From positions 1-56,653 of the forward strand of contig WIXG01000436.1 of NCBI GenBank assembly GCA_009869945.1: a DNA stretch of 56,653 nucleotides, written 5' to 3'. The notes beneath the pieces are model-generated. The model saw only the letters and a program-made list of their open reading frames with translations. It was not told where the DNA came from and did no database searches. The position numbers were made by a program, and so were the translations under genes. Numbering within the stretch: the first letter of the stretch is position 1; every line of letters starts with the position of its first letter. Below, one piece after another: positions 42,501-53,917 of the stretch. This DNA is from Mesaphorura yosii (lineage: Eukaryota > Arthropoda > Collembola > Poduromorpha > Tullbergiidae).

Positions 42501-42680
42501 TTGAAGATGAACAACTTTTATTTCTTCCTCCACTTCTCTTTCACTCGAATAACTCTGAAAATGATGAAGTTCTAAAAGTCTTTCTGACTCTAGTTTATTG
42601 AGAAGTACCAAATGGATCAATTGTAGTATCGCGATGATTGCCACAAGGCAAGCCACAAGTCGCGTAAGAAAACTTGCCAT
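36589..42680 (-). CDS. B4GAT1: B4GAT1-like beta-1,4-glucuronyltransferase (GT49), split by a 4.2 kb intron
   Basis: Three exons, phase 0 at both joins: 42321-42680 (donor GTGAGT), 37135-38166 (acceptor TTTCAG, donor GTAAGC) and 36589-37050 (acceptor CGCAG); 617 aa. Exon 1 encodes a type II Golgi anchor, [20 protein letters not shown], close in pattern to the human B4GAT1 anchor. Exons 2-3 carry the GT49 domain: [35 protein letters not shown], the metal-site triplet DIE (about 392-394; human DVD), [45 protein letters not shown] and the end [14 protein letters not shown]4GAT1 adds glucuronic acid to the xylose primer of alpha-dystroglycan O-mannosyl glycans. Human B4GAT1 has 415 residues; here Ser/Asp-rich and Lys-rich low-complexity inserts enlarge it. 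Assigning exon 1 to this gene is inference from phase, strand and anchor similarity. The nitrilase lies in intron 1. Confidence 0.8.
38337..38342 (-). terminator. Poly(A) signal of the nested nitrilase
   Basis: AATAAA on the minus strand 60 bases after the nitrilase stop codon and upstream of the acceptor of B4GAT1-like exon 2. It supports a separate nitrilase transcript. Confidence 0.6.
38402..39611 (-). CDS. Branch-1 nitrilase, nested in a B4GAT1-like intron
   Basis: Three exons, 39442-39611 (GTGAGT), 38968-39353 (TTGCAG, GTGAGT) and 38402-38856 (TTGCAG), phases match, 336 aa, the normal nitrilase length. The Glu-Lys-Cys triad is complete: Glu49 in FPEAFL, Lys136 in HRKLMPT, Cys170 in CWENYMP. 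These exact contexts, with PRGATFG and ADFRDGW, mark true nitrilases (C-N bond hydrolysis of R-CN to acid and ammonia), the branch known from plants, fungi and bacteria, rather than the amidase, NIT2 or beta-ureidopropionase branches universal in animals. No signal peptide, so cytosolic. Likely roles are nitrile or cyanide-derivative detoxification; substrate unknown. It has introns, so if acquired by transfer it is old enough to have gained them. Start: ATG 39611, where the conserved N-terminal strand [10 protein letters not shown] begins. Confidence 0.92.
39612..42320 (-). other. Remainder of the B4GAT1-like intron 1, upstream of the nitrilase
   Basis: 2.7 kb with no supported exon. It must contain the nitrilase promoter (TATA-like box at 39743-39750) and the donor of the host gene. 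Confidence 0.6.
39743..39750 (-). promoter_or_regulatory. TATA-like box upstream of the nitrilase
   Basis: TATAAAAA on the minus strand, preceded by GGT, 132 bases before the nitrilase ATG. The spacing leaves room for a start site near 39715 and a 100-base leader. Confidence 0.45.
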
Positions 42681-44953
42681 GTCACAGCCACTGCCTGCCC
42701 GTGCCGAGGATGACACCGACACTACATTTATTCACCTCGTCGTCTTCTCTTCTGCTTCTCCAGGAATCTTCCTCAGACTTCTCGCGTCGTGAAATGCAGC
42801 TGCAGGAGAAGTTTCCTGTGGGATTTCGCACGTAACGCCAGTAACTCGACTAACGATGATATTTTACGTGCTTTCTCCTAAAGTCTTCAACTTCAGCTTG
42901 AACACGACGAGTCATAATCACGAGCTATAAAGTAACAAGTAGTACTTGACAGAACTTTACTTTATAGGTCCCAGTCCTCATTTTGCAGCAGATCTCGAAT
43001 CTTCACGGCGTTCATGGCTTCCCTTGAAAGTCCCAAGACTAGTCGATCGTAAAATGCAATCCACATTTACATTTTGACAGCGGTGCATAAATTACGCTCA
43101 CTTGGACACGACGACGAGGACTTCAAATATTTACACTTTGTCACGTTGTCACTTTCACGGCGCACAACATGGAAGTATGGAATAGTGAATGCAGCTGAGC
43201 AACGGTGTGGCGAGGCAAGAGTCCGAATCTGAATCTCAGTTGACTTTCGCTTACAAATCGTACACGATGTCGACGTGAATGTGAGCTTCAGCACGGCGAA
43301 CGAAGGATCCAACTACTGCTGGACGGGCATAAACATGACCCACGACGAGATGAGACCAAATTTACGCATCTGTGAACCATATGATCATATTTTTCTTGAA
43401 AAGGGCCATAAAAGACGATAAACTTCAAACAACATCCGCTGGGCTTACTTTTATTTACGCGTTACGTCCGCTCCCGCATGTGAGCTATCGACTGTGGACT
43501 CAGGCTGGATTTCTGCTTTTGCTACAGTGTTTAATAATCATGTGGCGGTGTTGCTTTGCTTTTATTCTGCCTGCCATCGAGTCGAGTCAACTTGAGAACC
43601 ATAAAAATGTGTTTATAGGTTGTAAATTCAATATTATTGCCATTGCTTTGCCAAAAATAAAGGGCTTGGTGCCGTAAGTTCACCGTTCACCAGAAGTAGA
43701 AGTTGAGTTCTATCACATGGTATGGTTGTTGCTCCCTGGAAATAAACAATAAATTGTAGTTTAGCTTTTAATGTCTTGTATCAGGGCCAGGGTGCTGACT
43801 TGACTTGACTTGACTTACTTTTTATTATGCTCTTCGCATGCTCGAACGAGGAACACAAATAGATCACTGCACAGTAGTGAGACACTGGATCGCAAGTTTC
43901 GGAAGACTCACAAAACTCACAACCAAAACCGTCTTTCAACTCCGGGAGCTAGAATCAGACTGAAATCACTTCCAAAGCATTTCAGGAGTAAGATATGGAA
44001 AGTTTGACTCACAGCGGGCGAAGTTATGTTGCGCAACTCAGACAGGGCGAAGAACCCAAGCCAAGCCAGGGATTTTGCTTTCTCTGCTGCTGCGACTGCC
44101 TCTGCCTATTCTTGCTTTCTTCTTGCTGCTCTCCATGTGATTCACTACTTTCTCCGCTGCAGTCTCCAGGAAAACTTGGATTCAGCTCAGCTCTGCTTGG
44201 TGCTTGACTAAAATATGAGATTATTATGCGATTATGATCGGTAACTCACCAACGCGCATAGCGTAACGTGTTACTCAACACTTTTTTGTTACGCTTAATA
44301 AATCTGAATAATTCAGGTAGTTAGTTAATTAACAACTTCCCTCGTAGTCTCGCTCTCTCCTGTGTGCTGGTTGCTGGGTTCCATTTCCATTACTCGTTCT
44401 TTCCTCCTGTTGTGTTTTATTTGATCTTGTCACAGCTCGGATTCGCAACTGGCAGCTTTTTATTATGGAGGGTGACGAATGAACATGAAGGTGATCCATC
44501 GAGAGATGATGATTCTGCAAGTGCTTCGAATACGAAAAATTCGGATACGGGAAACCACCAAGCGCCAGAGATCGGATGAAGTGAATGTGTACATAAAAAG
44601 TTTCCAGGAATCCCTTACTTTAAAATGCATGCCCGAACCAATCTAAGTTTAGTGAAGTTTATTTCCTTTGCCATTACCGTCGCCCGCATTGCCTATGCAA
44701 ATGTATTCCGGGTAAAAGTAAAAGGTACAAAGTGGAAGTTTCAGTTAAGATTAATATAAAACTAAAGTTTATTTGACATTTTACCCTTTTCTTTCACTTT
44801 TCCACCTTGATGGCTTGTCCTAATACTGCAGTTCAGAGCAGAGCTCAAGTTCGGGTCCGGGCACAAACTTTCTCTTGAGCCGCTGGTAGCGAAATTACTA
44901 AATATTGATGCTAGAAGGAAGTTGGATGATCCCGATCCGCCGATATCCCATCG
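42681..44953. other. 2.3 kb upstream of the B4GAT1-like gene
   Basis: No supported gene. It includes the presumed promoter of the minus-strand gene and a TGACT tandem run at 43796-43815. A short Cys-rich frame near 44.0 kb (FCFLCCCDCLCLFLL) comes from a CTG/TGC-rich stretch and has no splice or start support. Confidence 0.5.
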
Positions 44954-45448
44954 TTAATGCCTCCTTGCTTTAAGCTTTTCACCATCTGGATCTGGATTTG
45001 ACTGAGGAAGGATATACTCGTAAAGCGAGTACGTTCCGATCATAATTTCGTTAGCCATCTCCATATTTTCCTGATCTCTGCGACCTGCAACCATATCAAA
45101 ACCTTCTTTTATGACTAATTTCCACTCTAAACTCCGTCGTAAAATTCAGGCATTAATTTCACAGGACGGCAGTAACTTATGTTGATTAAAAACCTCAGGC
45201 CACGGACAAAAATCATGCGTGATGCATCGAAGGATCCCAATATTACGAAACAACCAAGGACTGCAATCTCCAAGCTGTTATCTACACAAGCCATTTTAAT
45301 TAAAATCAGATTACACTTAAATAATCCCATTAAATCCTGTGTGTAGCTCAGAACTTGCCTGAATTTCTGGTAAAGTGTGAGGAATTCACTGATCACAGGC
45401 GGCGACTGCCACTGACGACTTAACTCAATCACTGATTTTGATGATTTA
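44954..45448 (-). CDS. Possible C-terminal exons of a membrane protein, perhaps a chemoreceptor
   Basis: Two minus-strand open segments: about 45133-45448 (acceptor TGTTCAG) and 44954-45070 (acceptor GATCAG), joined in phase 0 across a 62-base gap whose donor, GTTTAG, is weak. The first reads RQVLSYTQDLMGLFKCNLI with a membrane-like stretch LEIAVLGCFVILGSF, then SYCRPVKLMPEFYDG. The second reads ENMEMANEIMIGTYSLYEYI and ends after a polar tail. CRPVKL followed by a short polar loop resembles the end of gustatory-type receptors such as RACAPIKL at 15.5 kb, but the fit is loose. No 5' exons found up to 46 kb, so a gene remnant is as likely as a gene. Confidence 0.28.
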
Positions 45449-46060
45449 CTGAACAGGTGGGCGGTGCGGGGGGAGTTACGAGGCACTGATACACTGGACA
45501 TATAGACTCTGAGATATCCTAAGCAAAGTGCCCTGTATCCTCGATGCACAGGATTCAAATGTTTGCGCGAGATGCTTGAGGTTATTCGCCTCTGACACAA
45601 AGCACACACAACGCACGGGGCACGGACAGACAAGTCAAAACAATATTCATGAGATAAAGGGAGAAGGACCGACGCGACTCTCGAAGTTTCTTTTCCCTCG
45701 TGCTCGTCCTTGCACAGGAATTGCATGCCCATTCATTCTGCTTGCTGCTTCGCTTCTGTGTGATCTGCTATATGTAGTGGGCTCGATAACGTTGTGTCGT
45801 CCCATTGTCGTTTTCGTCCCTTGTCCTTTCTCCCTGCGTTGTGTTGGTGCACTGCTCACTCTTCGCATGCATTCGCTTGTGTGATTTTGGTTCACTGGCG
45901 TGTTGGTATCCGAAGAGTGTAGTTCATTTGTTTTTGACAGCTCGTTTTAAACTTTTAACAGTGTGCCTTCCTTTGAATACATCGACGAATTAATCCGAAC
46001 ATTTCATCCATTTACTGGTCATCGCTTGTTGTCAGTTTGACATTCATTTCTTTGAACACC

Positions 46061-47284
46061 ATGTCTTCTAACAGAGTTGGTAAGTTTTTCGAATTTATTG
46101 GGCACTGCATTTCATTGGGGTTTGCTTGGTTTAGCGTTAGCTTTTCGACCTTTTGTCATGCAATTTCTCACTTCTTGCCGTTCTTGCATGGGAGTATTCA
46201 TCATCATTTTGCCACCGACAAGATAGCTGGGCCATGGGGCTTGAAATTGTTTTAAAAAATTAGAAATTAGGGCTTGGACATGCATAAGTGTGTCCGAAGC
46301 GCTACGCTTTTGGCCGATCGCTCTGGTGAAGACAAAATCTTCGAATGAGACAAGGGGAGGAGTCAACTGACGTGACGTCACAAGAGCGAGAAATGAGAAG
46401 CTGCAGCTTCATTACACGGGATCATGCAACATGCAATACAATCATGGTTCATATGCGTTGCTCTCTGCTGTGCCAGGGGAGAAAGATGCCTTCAGATGCT
46501 GCCACGCGATGAGGAGCCGAATTACCCCTCGATGTCGATGACTTGCCGAATTGCCCCGCCAGCCCCACTAAAATAGTCCACGTTTTTAATACTTTGGTTT
46601 GAATGTTTCTTGGAACAGAAACCGCTGAGGTTCAAGTTGAGAATGGCTCGGAAGCAAAGGATCTGATCGACTTAACTAAGGATGCCGTCGTAGTTGATGC
46701 TACCATTGGCAAACAGAAATCACCGTCGGAGGATAAAATCGACGGAGCTGACAAGGAAGAGGCTCCAGGTATAGGTGACCTCATCTCCGCAGGCGAGGAG
46801 AAAGCGAAGGCTGAGGAGGTATGAAAATTATTGAAAGTGACAGTTAATAAGGGGAAGTATTATGTCAGTTAGGAGTAATACATTTTATTTTCCCGTGTAG
46901 CCCGTTGCTGAAAATGGAAAGACAGAGGAAGCAGATGCTCCAGTAGTGGTCATGGCTGAGCAAAACGGTCACTCATTGAAGAAAGGAGAAAAGATGGAGA
47001 CCGACGAGAAGGATGCTGCAGGTGGAAAGAAGAACGAAGACATTGTTGAGATAATTGAAGTCGAAGAGGTGGAGGTAAGAATTCTAGAGAATTCAGCTAC
47101 TTATATGTATTATTACCTATGTGCGTAAATATTTATGTCCATTGTCGTTCACTTCTTACTTTGTTTTATTTTTCAGAATTCACTGAAGCGTAAGAGCGAA
47201 GGTGGAGGTGAGGAAGTCGCACCGCCGAAGGTCGCCGCTTTAGCTGAAGAGAAGGAGAGCAAAGCCGCCGGTGAGGAAGCCTAA
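46061..47284 (+). CDS. Small acidic, probably disordered nuclear protein
   Basis: Four exons with good splice sites and matching phases: 46061-46079 (only 19 bases), 46619-46818, 46901-47074 and 47177-47284; 166 aa. Start in ACACCATGTC. The protein is rich in Glu, Ala, Lys, Asp and Val, with no hydrophobic core and no cysteine. Near the C-terminus is a basic patch, NSLKRKSEGG, that may act as a nuclear signal, flanked by VEIIEVEEVE. Composition and layout recall prothymosin-like, intrinsically disordered chromatin-associated proteins, but there is no motif to name a family. Broad 3' UTR with AATAAA at 47573. The regular codon frame across four in-phase exons is the main evidence that it is real. 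Confidence 0.75.
46080..46618 (+). other. Intron 1 of the acidic-protein gene
   Basis: GTAAGT to GGAACAG, 539 bases after a 19-base first coding exon. Nothing else seen. Confidence 0.7.
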
Positions 47285-47572
47285 TTTCTGCTAATAATAA
47301 TTATTAATCACACTAAATTAGTACAGCATCACTTTTCCTTGTGTTCACTCACAAATGTACAAATTCCAATTCTTATCAGTCAGTCTAAAGACATTCACAT
47401 TGCTTCAGTTTTAAAGTCCGAATTTTTGTAAACTATTGTATTGATTGTAAAATAACGATAAATGTAATTTCTGCTTTTGTCTTGTATTGCTACTACAGAT
47501 TAATTAACTAAATTCATTAGGATTACAATTACAGGTTGTATCGTAATTGCATTTCGATTTGGCTTAATTGTG

Positions 47573-47578
47573 AATAAA
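47573..47578 (+). terminator. Poly(A) signal of the acidic-protein gene
   Basis: AATAAA 289 bases after the stop codon. Confidence 0.35.
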
Positions 47579-49544
47579 TGTCTGTACTTTCAAGAAAAAA
47601 GTATTACTTTGCATATCTGTCTGTCAGTAATTTCTTCTGAATCTTTAAGTGCTAAAATCAAGACGATCGTCATCGAAAAAATGAAGTCCTTTTATTTTGT
47701 CCACGCTACATCAAAGTCAGCCAGGCTTCAGCTCCAGGCTGGAACTGGAAAGAAGACGCGTGCACGAAGCGAAGACAAGACAAGGTCGAATAAAAGTATG
47801 TAAACAACAATAACAAGATTGAATTTACTCATCCAATTCAAATTCAGACCTCGTATCGTTCCATACTAAGGAAAAAGCTGGGCTTCACGGCACGAAGTAA
47901 GAATACGAATTACGGCTTCGACTTCTAATACTTAAAATTGAATTTGAATTACGACTCCATCAGTTTTAGAATTTTAAGTTGCCATCGCCGTTGCTGTTGC
48001 CTTTCCCGTCTTGTTTTCTGTCGCTGCGCTGGTCGGCTCGAACTCGATTCGATTTTCAATTTCGGCAAGTTGGCAATAACTTTTTATGCTGCAACATTAT
48101 TGAGTTAGTCTACCTTCTCTTTCACTGTACCCGTGCCTGATAGACGATACAAATACAAATACACGATGTCATCAGTGATGTGATATCGAGATGATAAGAG
48201 CGTGAGTGAGTAATACTGGGTTGGGCTGAGATGGTGTTTATGACTTTTATTATTAAAAAATATTTTCACGGCTGGAAATCGATCCAGGCTCGTATTCGCC
48301 ATTCGTTGCCTTGTCGTCGTCTCATAAACACTTTGCATTTTGCAAGATAAGAAATGATGAGAAATGTGATACGATACGAATATGGAAGAAGACGAAGAAA
48401 GCCTTCTCCAGTATGAATTCTTGTCTTGTCTCCAGCACAGCACCACATTTTTGCCTGCTGCCTTGCCTGACATGACATTTTTGACAGATTCCCACTTTGC
48501 ATATGCCGCAATGTAAACGGCAACGAACGACAACAACAAGAAGATGGGACGAAACTATTCTGCATGATGTGATATGGAAAGATGATATTTTTCATGCACT
48601 TGCCACTTCGTTATTTCGTCTTCTTCGTCGATCAATGTCATCATCACATGAATCGCCTCGCATGGCACATGATATTCGATTCTCTGTAATGCAGCTGAAT
48701 GCGGAATTTGAATAAATGCTAGCATCAAATTTTTATCCGGCTTCTGCGTGTGACAATAGTGACAATGACCACCACAGCAGATGGCTCAGTTTGACAATAA
48801 CGGATCGAATTTCGAATTTCAACCAGTATTTCCAGCAACCGGGCGCGTGTGCGTCGAAATTCGTGCTTGTGGTTGAGGCTTGAGTCTTCTCAGATCAAAA
48901 AGGGCAAGTGGAATTGCAGCGCAGAAGAAAACGAAGGAACCAAATCTCATAATGCGCGACGCTCCAGTTTTTGGAAGGAAGTCAAGAAAAGATGCCTAGA
49001 GAAAGATAAACTGAAAATAATGACATACAATAAACCAAAGGACAATGTAATACAAATCTTGTAGCCATTGCCAGTGCGCAGCAGCGCTTCGCTTAAGAAG
49101 AAAGATTTGACGGTAGTGGTGGCCGAGAAGACTGAAAGATGAATCTTCTGTAGTCATTAATCATCAAAAGAAGCAGCAGAAAGTGGCTGGGATTTGATTG
49201 TAGCTTGGGTCGTGGCTCTTGGGTTAGGTTTTGGTGGTTGGCGCTGCCAGCTCAAATTTGGACCCGCTTTTCTTATTCTTTATCGTTTGAGTGTGTAAAT
49301 GTCGGCAATGATTTGTTGTAATGCCTTTTATGACCGAGGAGGAAAGAGCCTGCCGCCTGCCTGGCTTGGTAGCCCGAGATTTAAGGATGATGAACTGCAC
49401 AGCTTTCCTTAAACGCTTTCTCCCCAACAAAGACACGATTTATGAAAACGATCAAGGAGAATAGCAATGGCGATGGCACTGGGAACTGATTCAATTAACC
49501 CAAAGCCAGGAGTCAGCATGCTTCAAATCATAAATTCATATGAT

Positions 49545-49550
49545 TTTATT
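49545..49550 (-). terminator. Possible poly(A) signal of the Gln/Pro-rich gene
   Basis: AATAAA on the minus strand 241 bases after the stop codon. Confidence 0.4.
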
Positions 49551-49790
49551 GCAACTTAGAAATACTACAACAGAAATCAAGATTTTGAGATTACGATAAC
49601 AGTTTGCAGTTCGCAGTTGAGCTGCTTGAAGTCCCAAATCACTATAAATATTACCCTTCACCATAATTCCAAAAGACGAAGTCGAAACGCAAAACAGAAA
49701 ACGCTTCGCCTGCTAAGAAGATCAAAATCAAGACAGCAATCGCAATTTCACAATCGCAGGCAGAATTCCAATCATATCATTCCAGATAGA

Positions 49791-51172
49791 TCAATGAGAT
49801 TCAACACCTTTCACGTCCACGTCCTTCTTCTCCTGCTGTTGCTGGTGTTCGCCATTCTTGACCTGCACCTGCCCCGGCACCTGCACCTGTGACGATGAAG
49901 ACTGGGTCGAGTGCTGGACGGACACGGTGGGCGTCGCCTGCTTCACGTACACGTACGGGTAGTAGCTGCCTGGCGGAGAGGCGACCACGACCTGGTACGG
50001 AACGTCGAATGGTAAGCCAGTGTACACTGCAAACCAAAATCAGTAGATTCATTAGCCAATCATCAAACCAATTCTTTTGTTTTTTAACTGTTATAGCCTA
50101 CCCGGATGTCCGTAAGGCATGGGAACCTGGAATTGAACCGGTCCCTGTCCATTTTGACCCTGCTGATGTACTTGATAAGCATGGGACTGCGGTGGTGCTG
50201 GAACGGCAACAGGAATTCCAGACGTCGACGTCGGCAGAGCGTAGTAAATTACGTCCGGAGTGGATGTGACCTGAAAAGGCGACTGCACATGCACCTGTTG
50301 TGGCTGCTGCTGTTGCTGTGAATTGACAACTTGCTGATGATACCGGTCGTAGACGACTTGCGATGGCACGGGAATCGGAACGAAATTGCCTTGACCATGA
50401 CCACCAACGGAATGTTGAACGACGGGCACTGGAACCGGTTGTGGCGGCGGTGGGACCACGCTCACAGTTTGCTGCTGAGACTCCTGCTGTTGCCGCTGAG
50501 GAACTTGCGAGCCCACGTTGTTGATGTTGTACGCGACCGGAACCGGCTTCACTACACCGACTGGTGGCTGGTGTTGGTGCTGCTGCTGGCCGGATTTCTG
50601 TTTCGAGTCAACTGCAACGGGGACGCCTCCTCCTACAACCTGACCCTGACCGTGACCGTGCTGCTGGACGTACACGTGATCATAGACCGGACAAGGTACC
50701 AGGAGCTGGCCTTTACTGTCGTAATACACGGGCGAAGTTTGTCCAGTGTACAGGTTCAAAAATACGCGTTGAGTAGGCTGAACCCTAAAAATGCAGCCAA
50801 GGAGGAGAAATCAGTCTAATTAGTACAAACGTGGATCAGTCAGAATTCAAAACTTATGTGACCTTACCTTTCATATTGCTGCTGTCCTTGCACTTGTTCG
50901 TCCGCGTTCACATCTCCCGTCCGATCGTAGTACTTGACACTGTACACCAGCGGCTTCCGAACCTGCACCTGCTGGACTTGGCCTGGAGGGAACGGCTGAA
51001 CGGGCTGATGCGGATGCTGGGGAACCACGGGCATCGGTTGCTGGGCCGCGGGCGAAGACTCGCCAAACCCGAAGAGACGCGCAATCGTGCGCGTGGAGCG
51101 TGGGTAATCCTGCGCGTCCGCAAGTGCGGCAGCGAGGCAGACCAGCGTAATTAGCTTGAGTATGCAGCCCAT
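49791..51172 (-). CDS. Secreted Gln/Pro/Val-rich structural-type protein
   Basis: Three exons, 50868-51172 (GTAAGG), 50102-50784 (TTTTTAG, GTAGGC) and 49791-50026 (TTGCAG), phases match, 407 aa. ATG 51172 begins a clear signal peptide, MGCILKLITLVCLAAALADA. The mature chain is low complexity: blocks of Gln, Pro-Val repeats (PPPPQPVPVPVV) and spaced Tyr-containing segments (VYSVKYYDRTG, SPVYYDSKG, DVIYYALP, YYPYVYVKQ). Only one cysteine is seen in the mature part (LVPCPVYD). Regular Tyr in a Gln/Pro-rich matrix is typical of cuticle, eggshell or silk-like extracellular proteins that can be cross-linked. No Rebers-Riddiford chitin-binding motif is visible, so a cuticular role is inference from composition. 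Expressed from an isolated locus with 2 kb of empty sequence upstream. Confidence 0.8.
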
Positions 51173-53613
51173 GACGACTACTGGCACCGAGTCCTGAGGT
51201 CGATCCTGTGTTGCTCGAGCCTCGTCGCCTCAAACTAAACTAAACTACAATGAAACTGCACTGGAGCTCTTGGCTTCGTCTCGGCGTTGTCATAAAAATC
51301 TCAATCTCACGTCGCTGTTTCTGTTAGTCGCTGGTCGGTCATCAAATGGAATGCAGTTCGCGTACGCACACGCACGGCAGAACAGAAAAGGTGCGGCTGA
51401 TTACCAATTCGAAGTGCAAGAGTGCAAGTGCATCTTGCACTGCATCCCAAGCATCAGGGACAGGACACCAGACTTCTTCGCCGTGCCCGTGCCGTGCCGT
51501 GTCCAGCATCCACAATCCACAATGCAGCGCTGTGCTGGACAAGACAAGTCAAGAATACAAAAACAACAATATAAATATACTCTGTTTATCTTGCTGGCAT
51601 GAAGAAGACGAATTTTTTTTACTGATGGAGCGCAGCAGTGCAGTGCAACTAAACAAAAGAGTTGCGTTGCATTTCCACTTGCACTGCAGACACAGACGAA
51701 GACGGACATTGATGCATATCTTCGTTGTGTTGTTGTTACATAATAATAGCATTAAGTCCAGTCCAGTTGTTAATTTTTTACGACCGACTCTCACAGCGAG
51801 AGTTGCCCTTGAACGTGGAGTTGAAATGAAAGTGAAGACGAGACGGAGACGAGAAACCACTTTTTTGGTTGCGGCTTGGCTGGACGCTGGATTCACTTTC
51901 GCTGCTCTTTGCTGGATGGAATGCAACGCAATGAAATGCAGGACAAGACAAGACACGATTCGATTCAAATGCAATGCAGCATGGAAGTTGCATCGAAATC
52001 GAATTCAGTCACTCGTGCAGACTGCGATACAAAAGTACTCGTGTAATAACAGGCTGACTGTTGCAGTTACTATTGCTGTACGAATTAAACTATGCATGCA
52101 TCATGAAATGATGATCCAGCGAGTCGAAGTCGAATTGTTGATGCGTGTCCGTATAAATGTTTACCTTCTCGTTAAATGAGAAGATACGAGTGTCTGGTTT
52201 AAACATCCGTGAAAATGCTACGCGCTTGCCTTGCGTGACGCGTGCAAAAAATTCTTAATTCAATTCGTTACGCTGCCACGCTACACCACGCCAAGCCACG
52301 GCTTGTTTATGCGAGTGAAAAATGATCGCAGAGATTTGATTAGAATTCTTCTTTTGAAATCTGATCCCCGGTCCTGAGCAAAGGCAAAGGCAAAGCGTTA
52401 ACGTTAACGTGATGCAAAGGGAAAAGTTGCTTCGTTACTTGTGCCAGCATAGCAGCTACAGTTTGAGTTTGAGAATTGAAATTGAAAGTTTTGGTTTCTT
52501 TCTTTTTTATCCTGAATCTGAGCCTGACAATGCAATGGGAATGGAAAAAGTTGAGAGCCGAATTTTGAGTTTTGAATTGGATTGAACTCAGCGAAAATCG
52601 CAGGAGCATTGCAACGCAACCATGAGAAAATGGAGAAGCCCGAAATGGACTCACACGGCGGCACGGAGAAAGAGCTTCGAATTCGAACGAAAAGTTGGAC
52701 TGGAGGAAGACTGGAGACTTTTATGCGTAGTGTAATGTAGTTTTCAAGTTTTCCGTTCAATTGGGATTCTGAATTCTAGGCAAAAGATCAGAGCTTTGCG
52801 AGGTCAGACCACGCCACTATATATTGTGAAGAGCAAGAGCGTGAGGGTAATGGGATCACGATCACAGGCACAGATCAGATGACAGAAATAAAGTCAAGTC
52901 CACATATGGTGCATTGTTTGAGTTGAAATTGAAATTGAGAATACTGCATATTCGAATTCGAATCCAGACCCGACGCATCACAAAAGAAAACCACGCAATT
53001 CTCTAATATGAAATGAGCATGAATGAATTGAAACAATTTAATCGACCTTAAAGCATACCCCATCAACAATTACCACTGGCAAACAGTTCCTTTCCCGTTG
53101 GCTCTGCACTGCTGGCAACCACCGACACTGCCATCAAGGGCAAATTCGGGGTTGTGACTTTATCATTTTGCTGATGGCGAACCAACGCGAGAAGAAATCA
53201 TATTGCTCTAGTATCAATTTAATAATGGCAAAGCAAACGTAGCAAGCACAGGCAAATACAAGTCAAGTTACTGTTGATTCGGTGATGGAAATGCCAACTG
53301 CACATGTGCGTGTAATCACGTTGCCTTTACGATGCTGATTCTGTAATGGCAAATCCAACATTATATCTTGCCAACGGTGAGAGTAATAAATTGGCATTGT
53401 TTTGGTACATAAAGGCAATACGCAATTGCTTGTTATATTGGCATTGGTTATGGGAACAATTTATTTTCACCTGCATTTTGAGTGGATCACTCCACAAAAA
53501 GAATATGAAAACTACCACGAGTACTTTTGACCACAAATAAATCTCGTTTTCTCCACATTTACATTAAAGCCACCACATTAAAATTATATTCACCTGTACT
53601 TGCTTATACTTAC
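51173..53613. other. 2.4 kb without a supportable gene
   Basis: Upstream of the Gln/Pro-rich gene. Frames here are chance openings in CATTGCA- and GAAATTG-type simple sequence. No motif or in-phase splice pairs. Confidence 0.5.
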
Positions 53614-53809
53614 AGTCGGGATATTTAAAATATTTTAAAAACTTTTTTTCATATTTTAACATGACGGGAATGCACTTTTTCACGGTGACACATCGAAACT
53701 CAGTGGGACGACAGGTTCCACATCCCCTTTCGTCCATTCCATTCAAGCATTCCTTAATCCAGTTGCATTGGGCAGTCTTTGAAAGAAAGGTAATATTTCC
53801 ACAGTATAA
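53614..53809 (-). CDS. LDL-receptor class A-type exon, gene incomplete
   Basis: The minus frame reads CNWIKECLNGMDERGC, the second half of an LDLa module (C-x-x-x-x-x-C-x-NG-x-DE-x-x-C). It then reads CRPTEFRCVTVKKCIP, the first half of the next one, and ends at a strong donor, T/GTAAGT (53608-53613). The upstream limit near 53809 is a guess: an in-frame TAG lies just above it at CCTGAGTAG, which could serve as acceptor. LDLa modules bind ligands through calcium and are common in extracellular arthropod proteins and modular proteases. The exon follows a broken trypsin-like domain on the same strand, as in mosaic proteases, but the phase from that exon does not fit. No following exon identified. 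Confidence 0.45.
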
Positions 53810-53917
53810 CTACTCAGGATGTAGCACGATCGGGCTAGAAATTATTCATAATAAGCCAAACCTTATCACATTACTTGAAAGCATAGAGATTTCAACAAAG
53901 TCAGTCTGATCACTCAC

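Larger units (their letters stand above)
47285..49790. other. 2.5 kb intergenic, converging 3' ends
   Basis: Lies between the 3' ends of a plus gene and a minus gene. No supported exon. AATAAA for the acidic protein at 47573-47578, and for the Gln/Pro-rich gene at 49545-49550 on the minus strand. Confidence 0.5.

Noticed and set aside
51346..52179. 277-codon plus-strand open frame
   Set aside because: Rich in Thr, Arg and Cys from repeated CACACGCAC and TGCAATGCA words, with no domain and no coding-like conservation signal. The overlapping minus frames are equally open.
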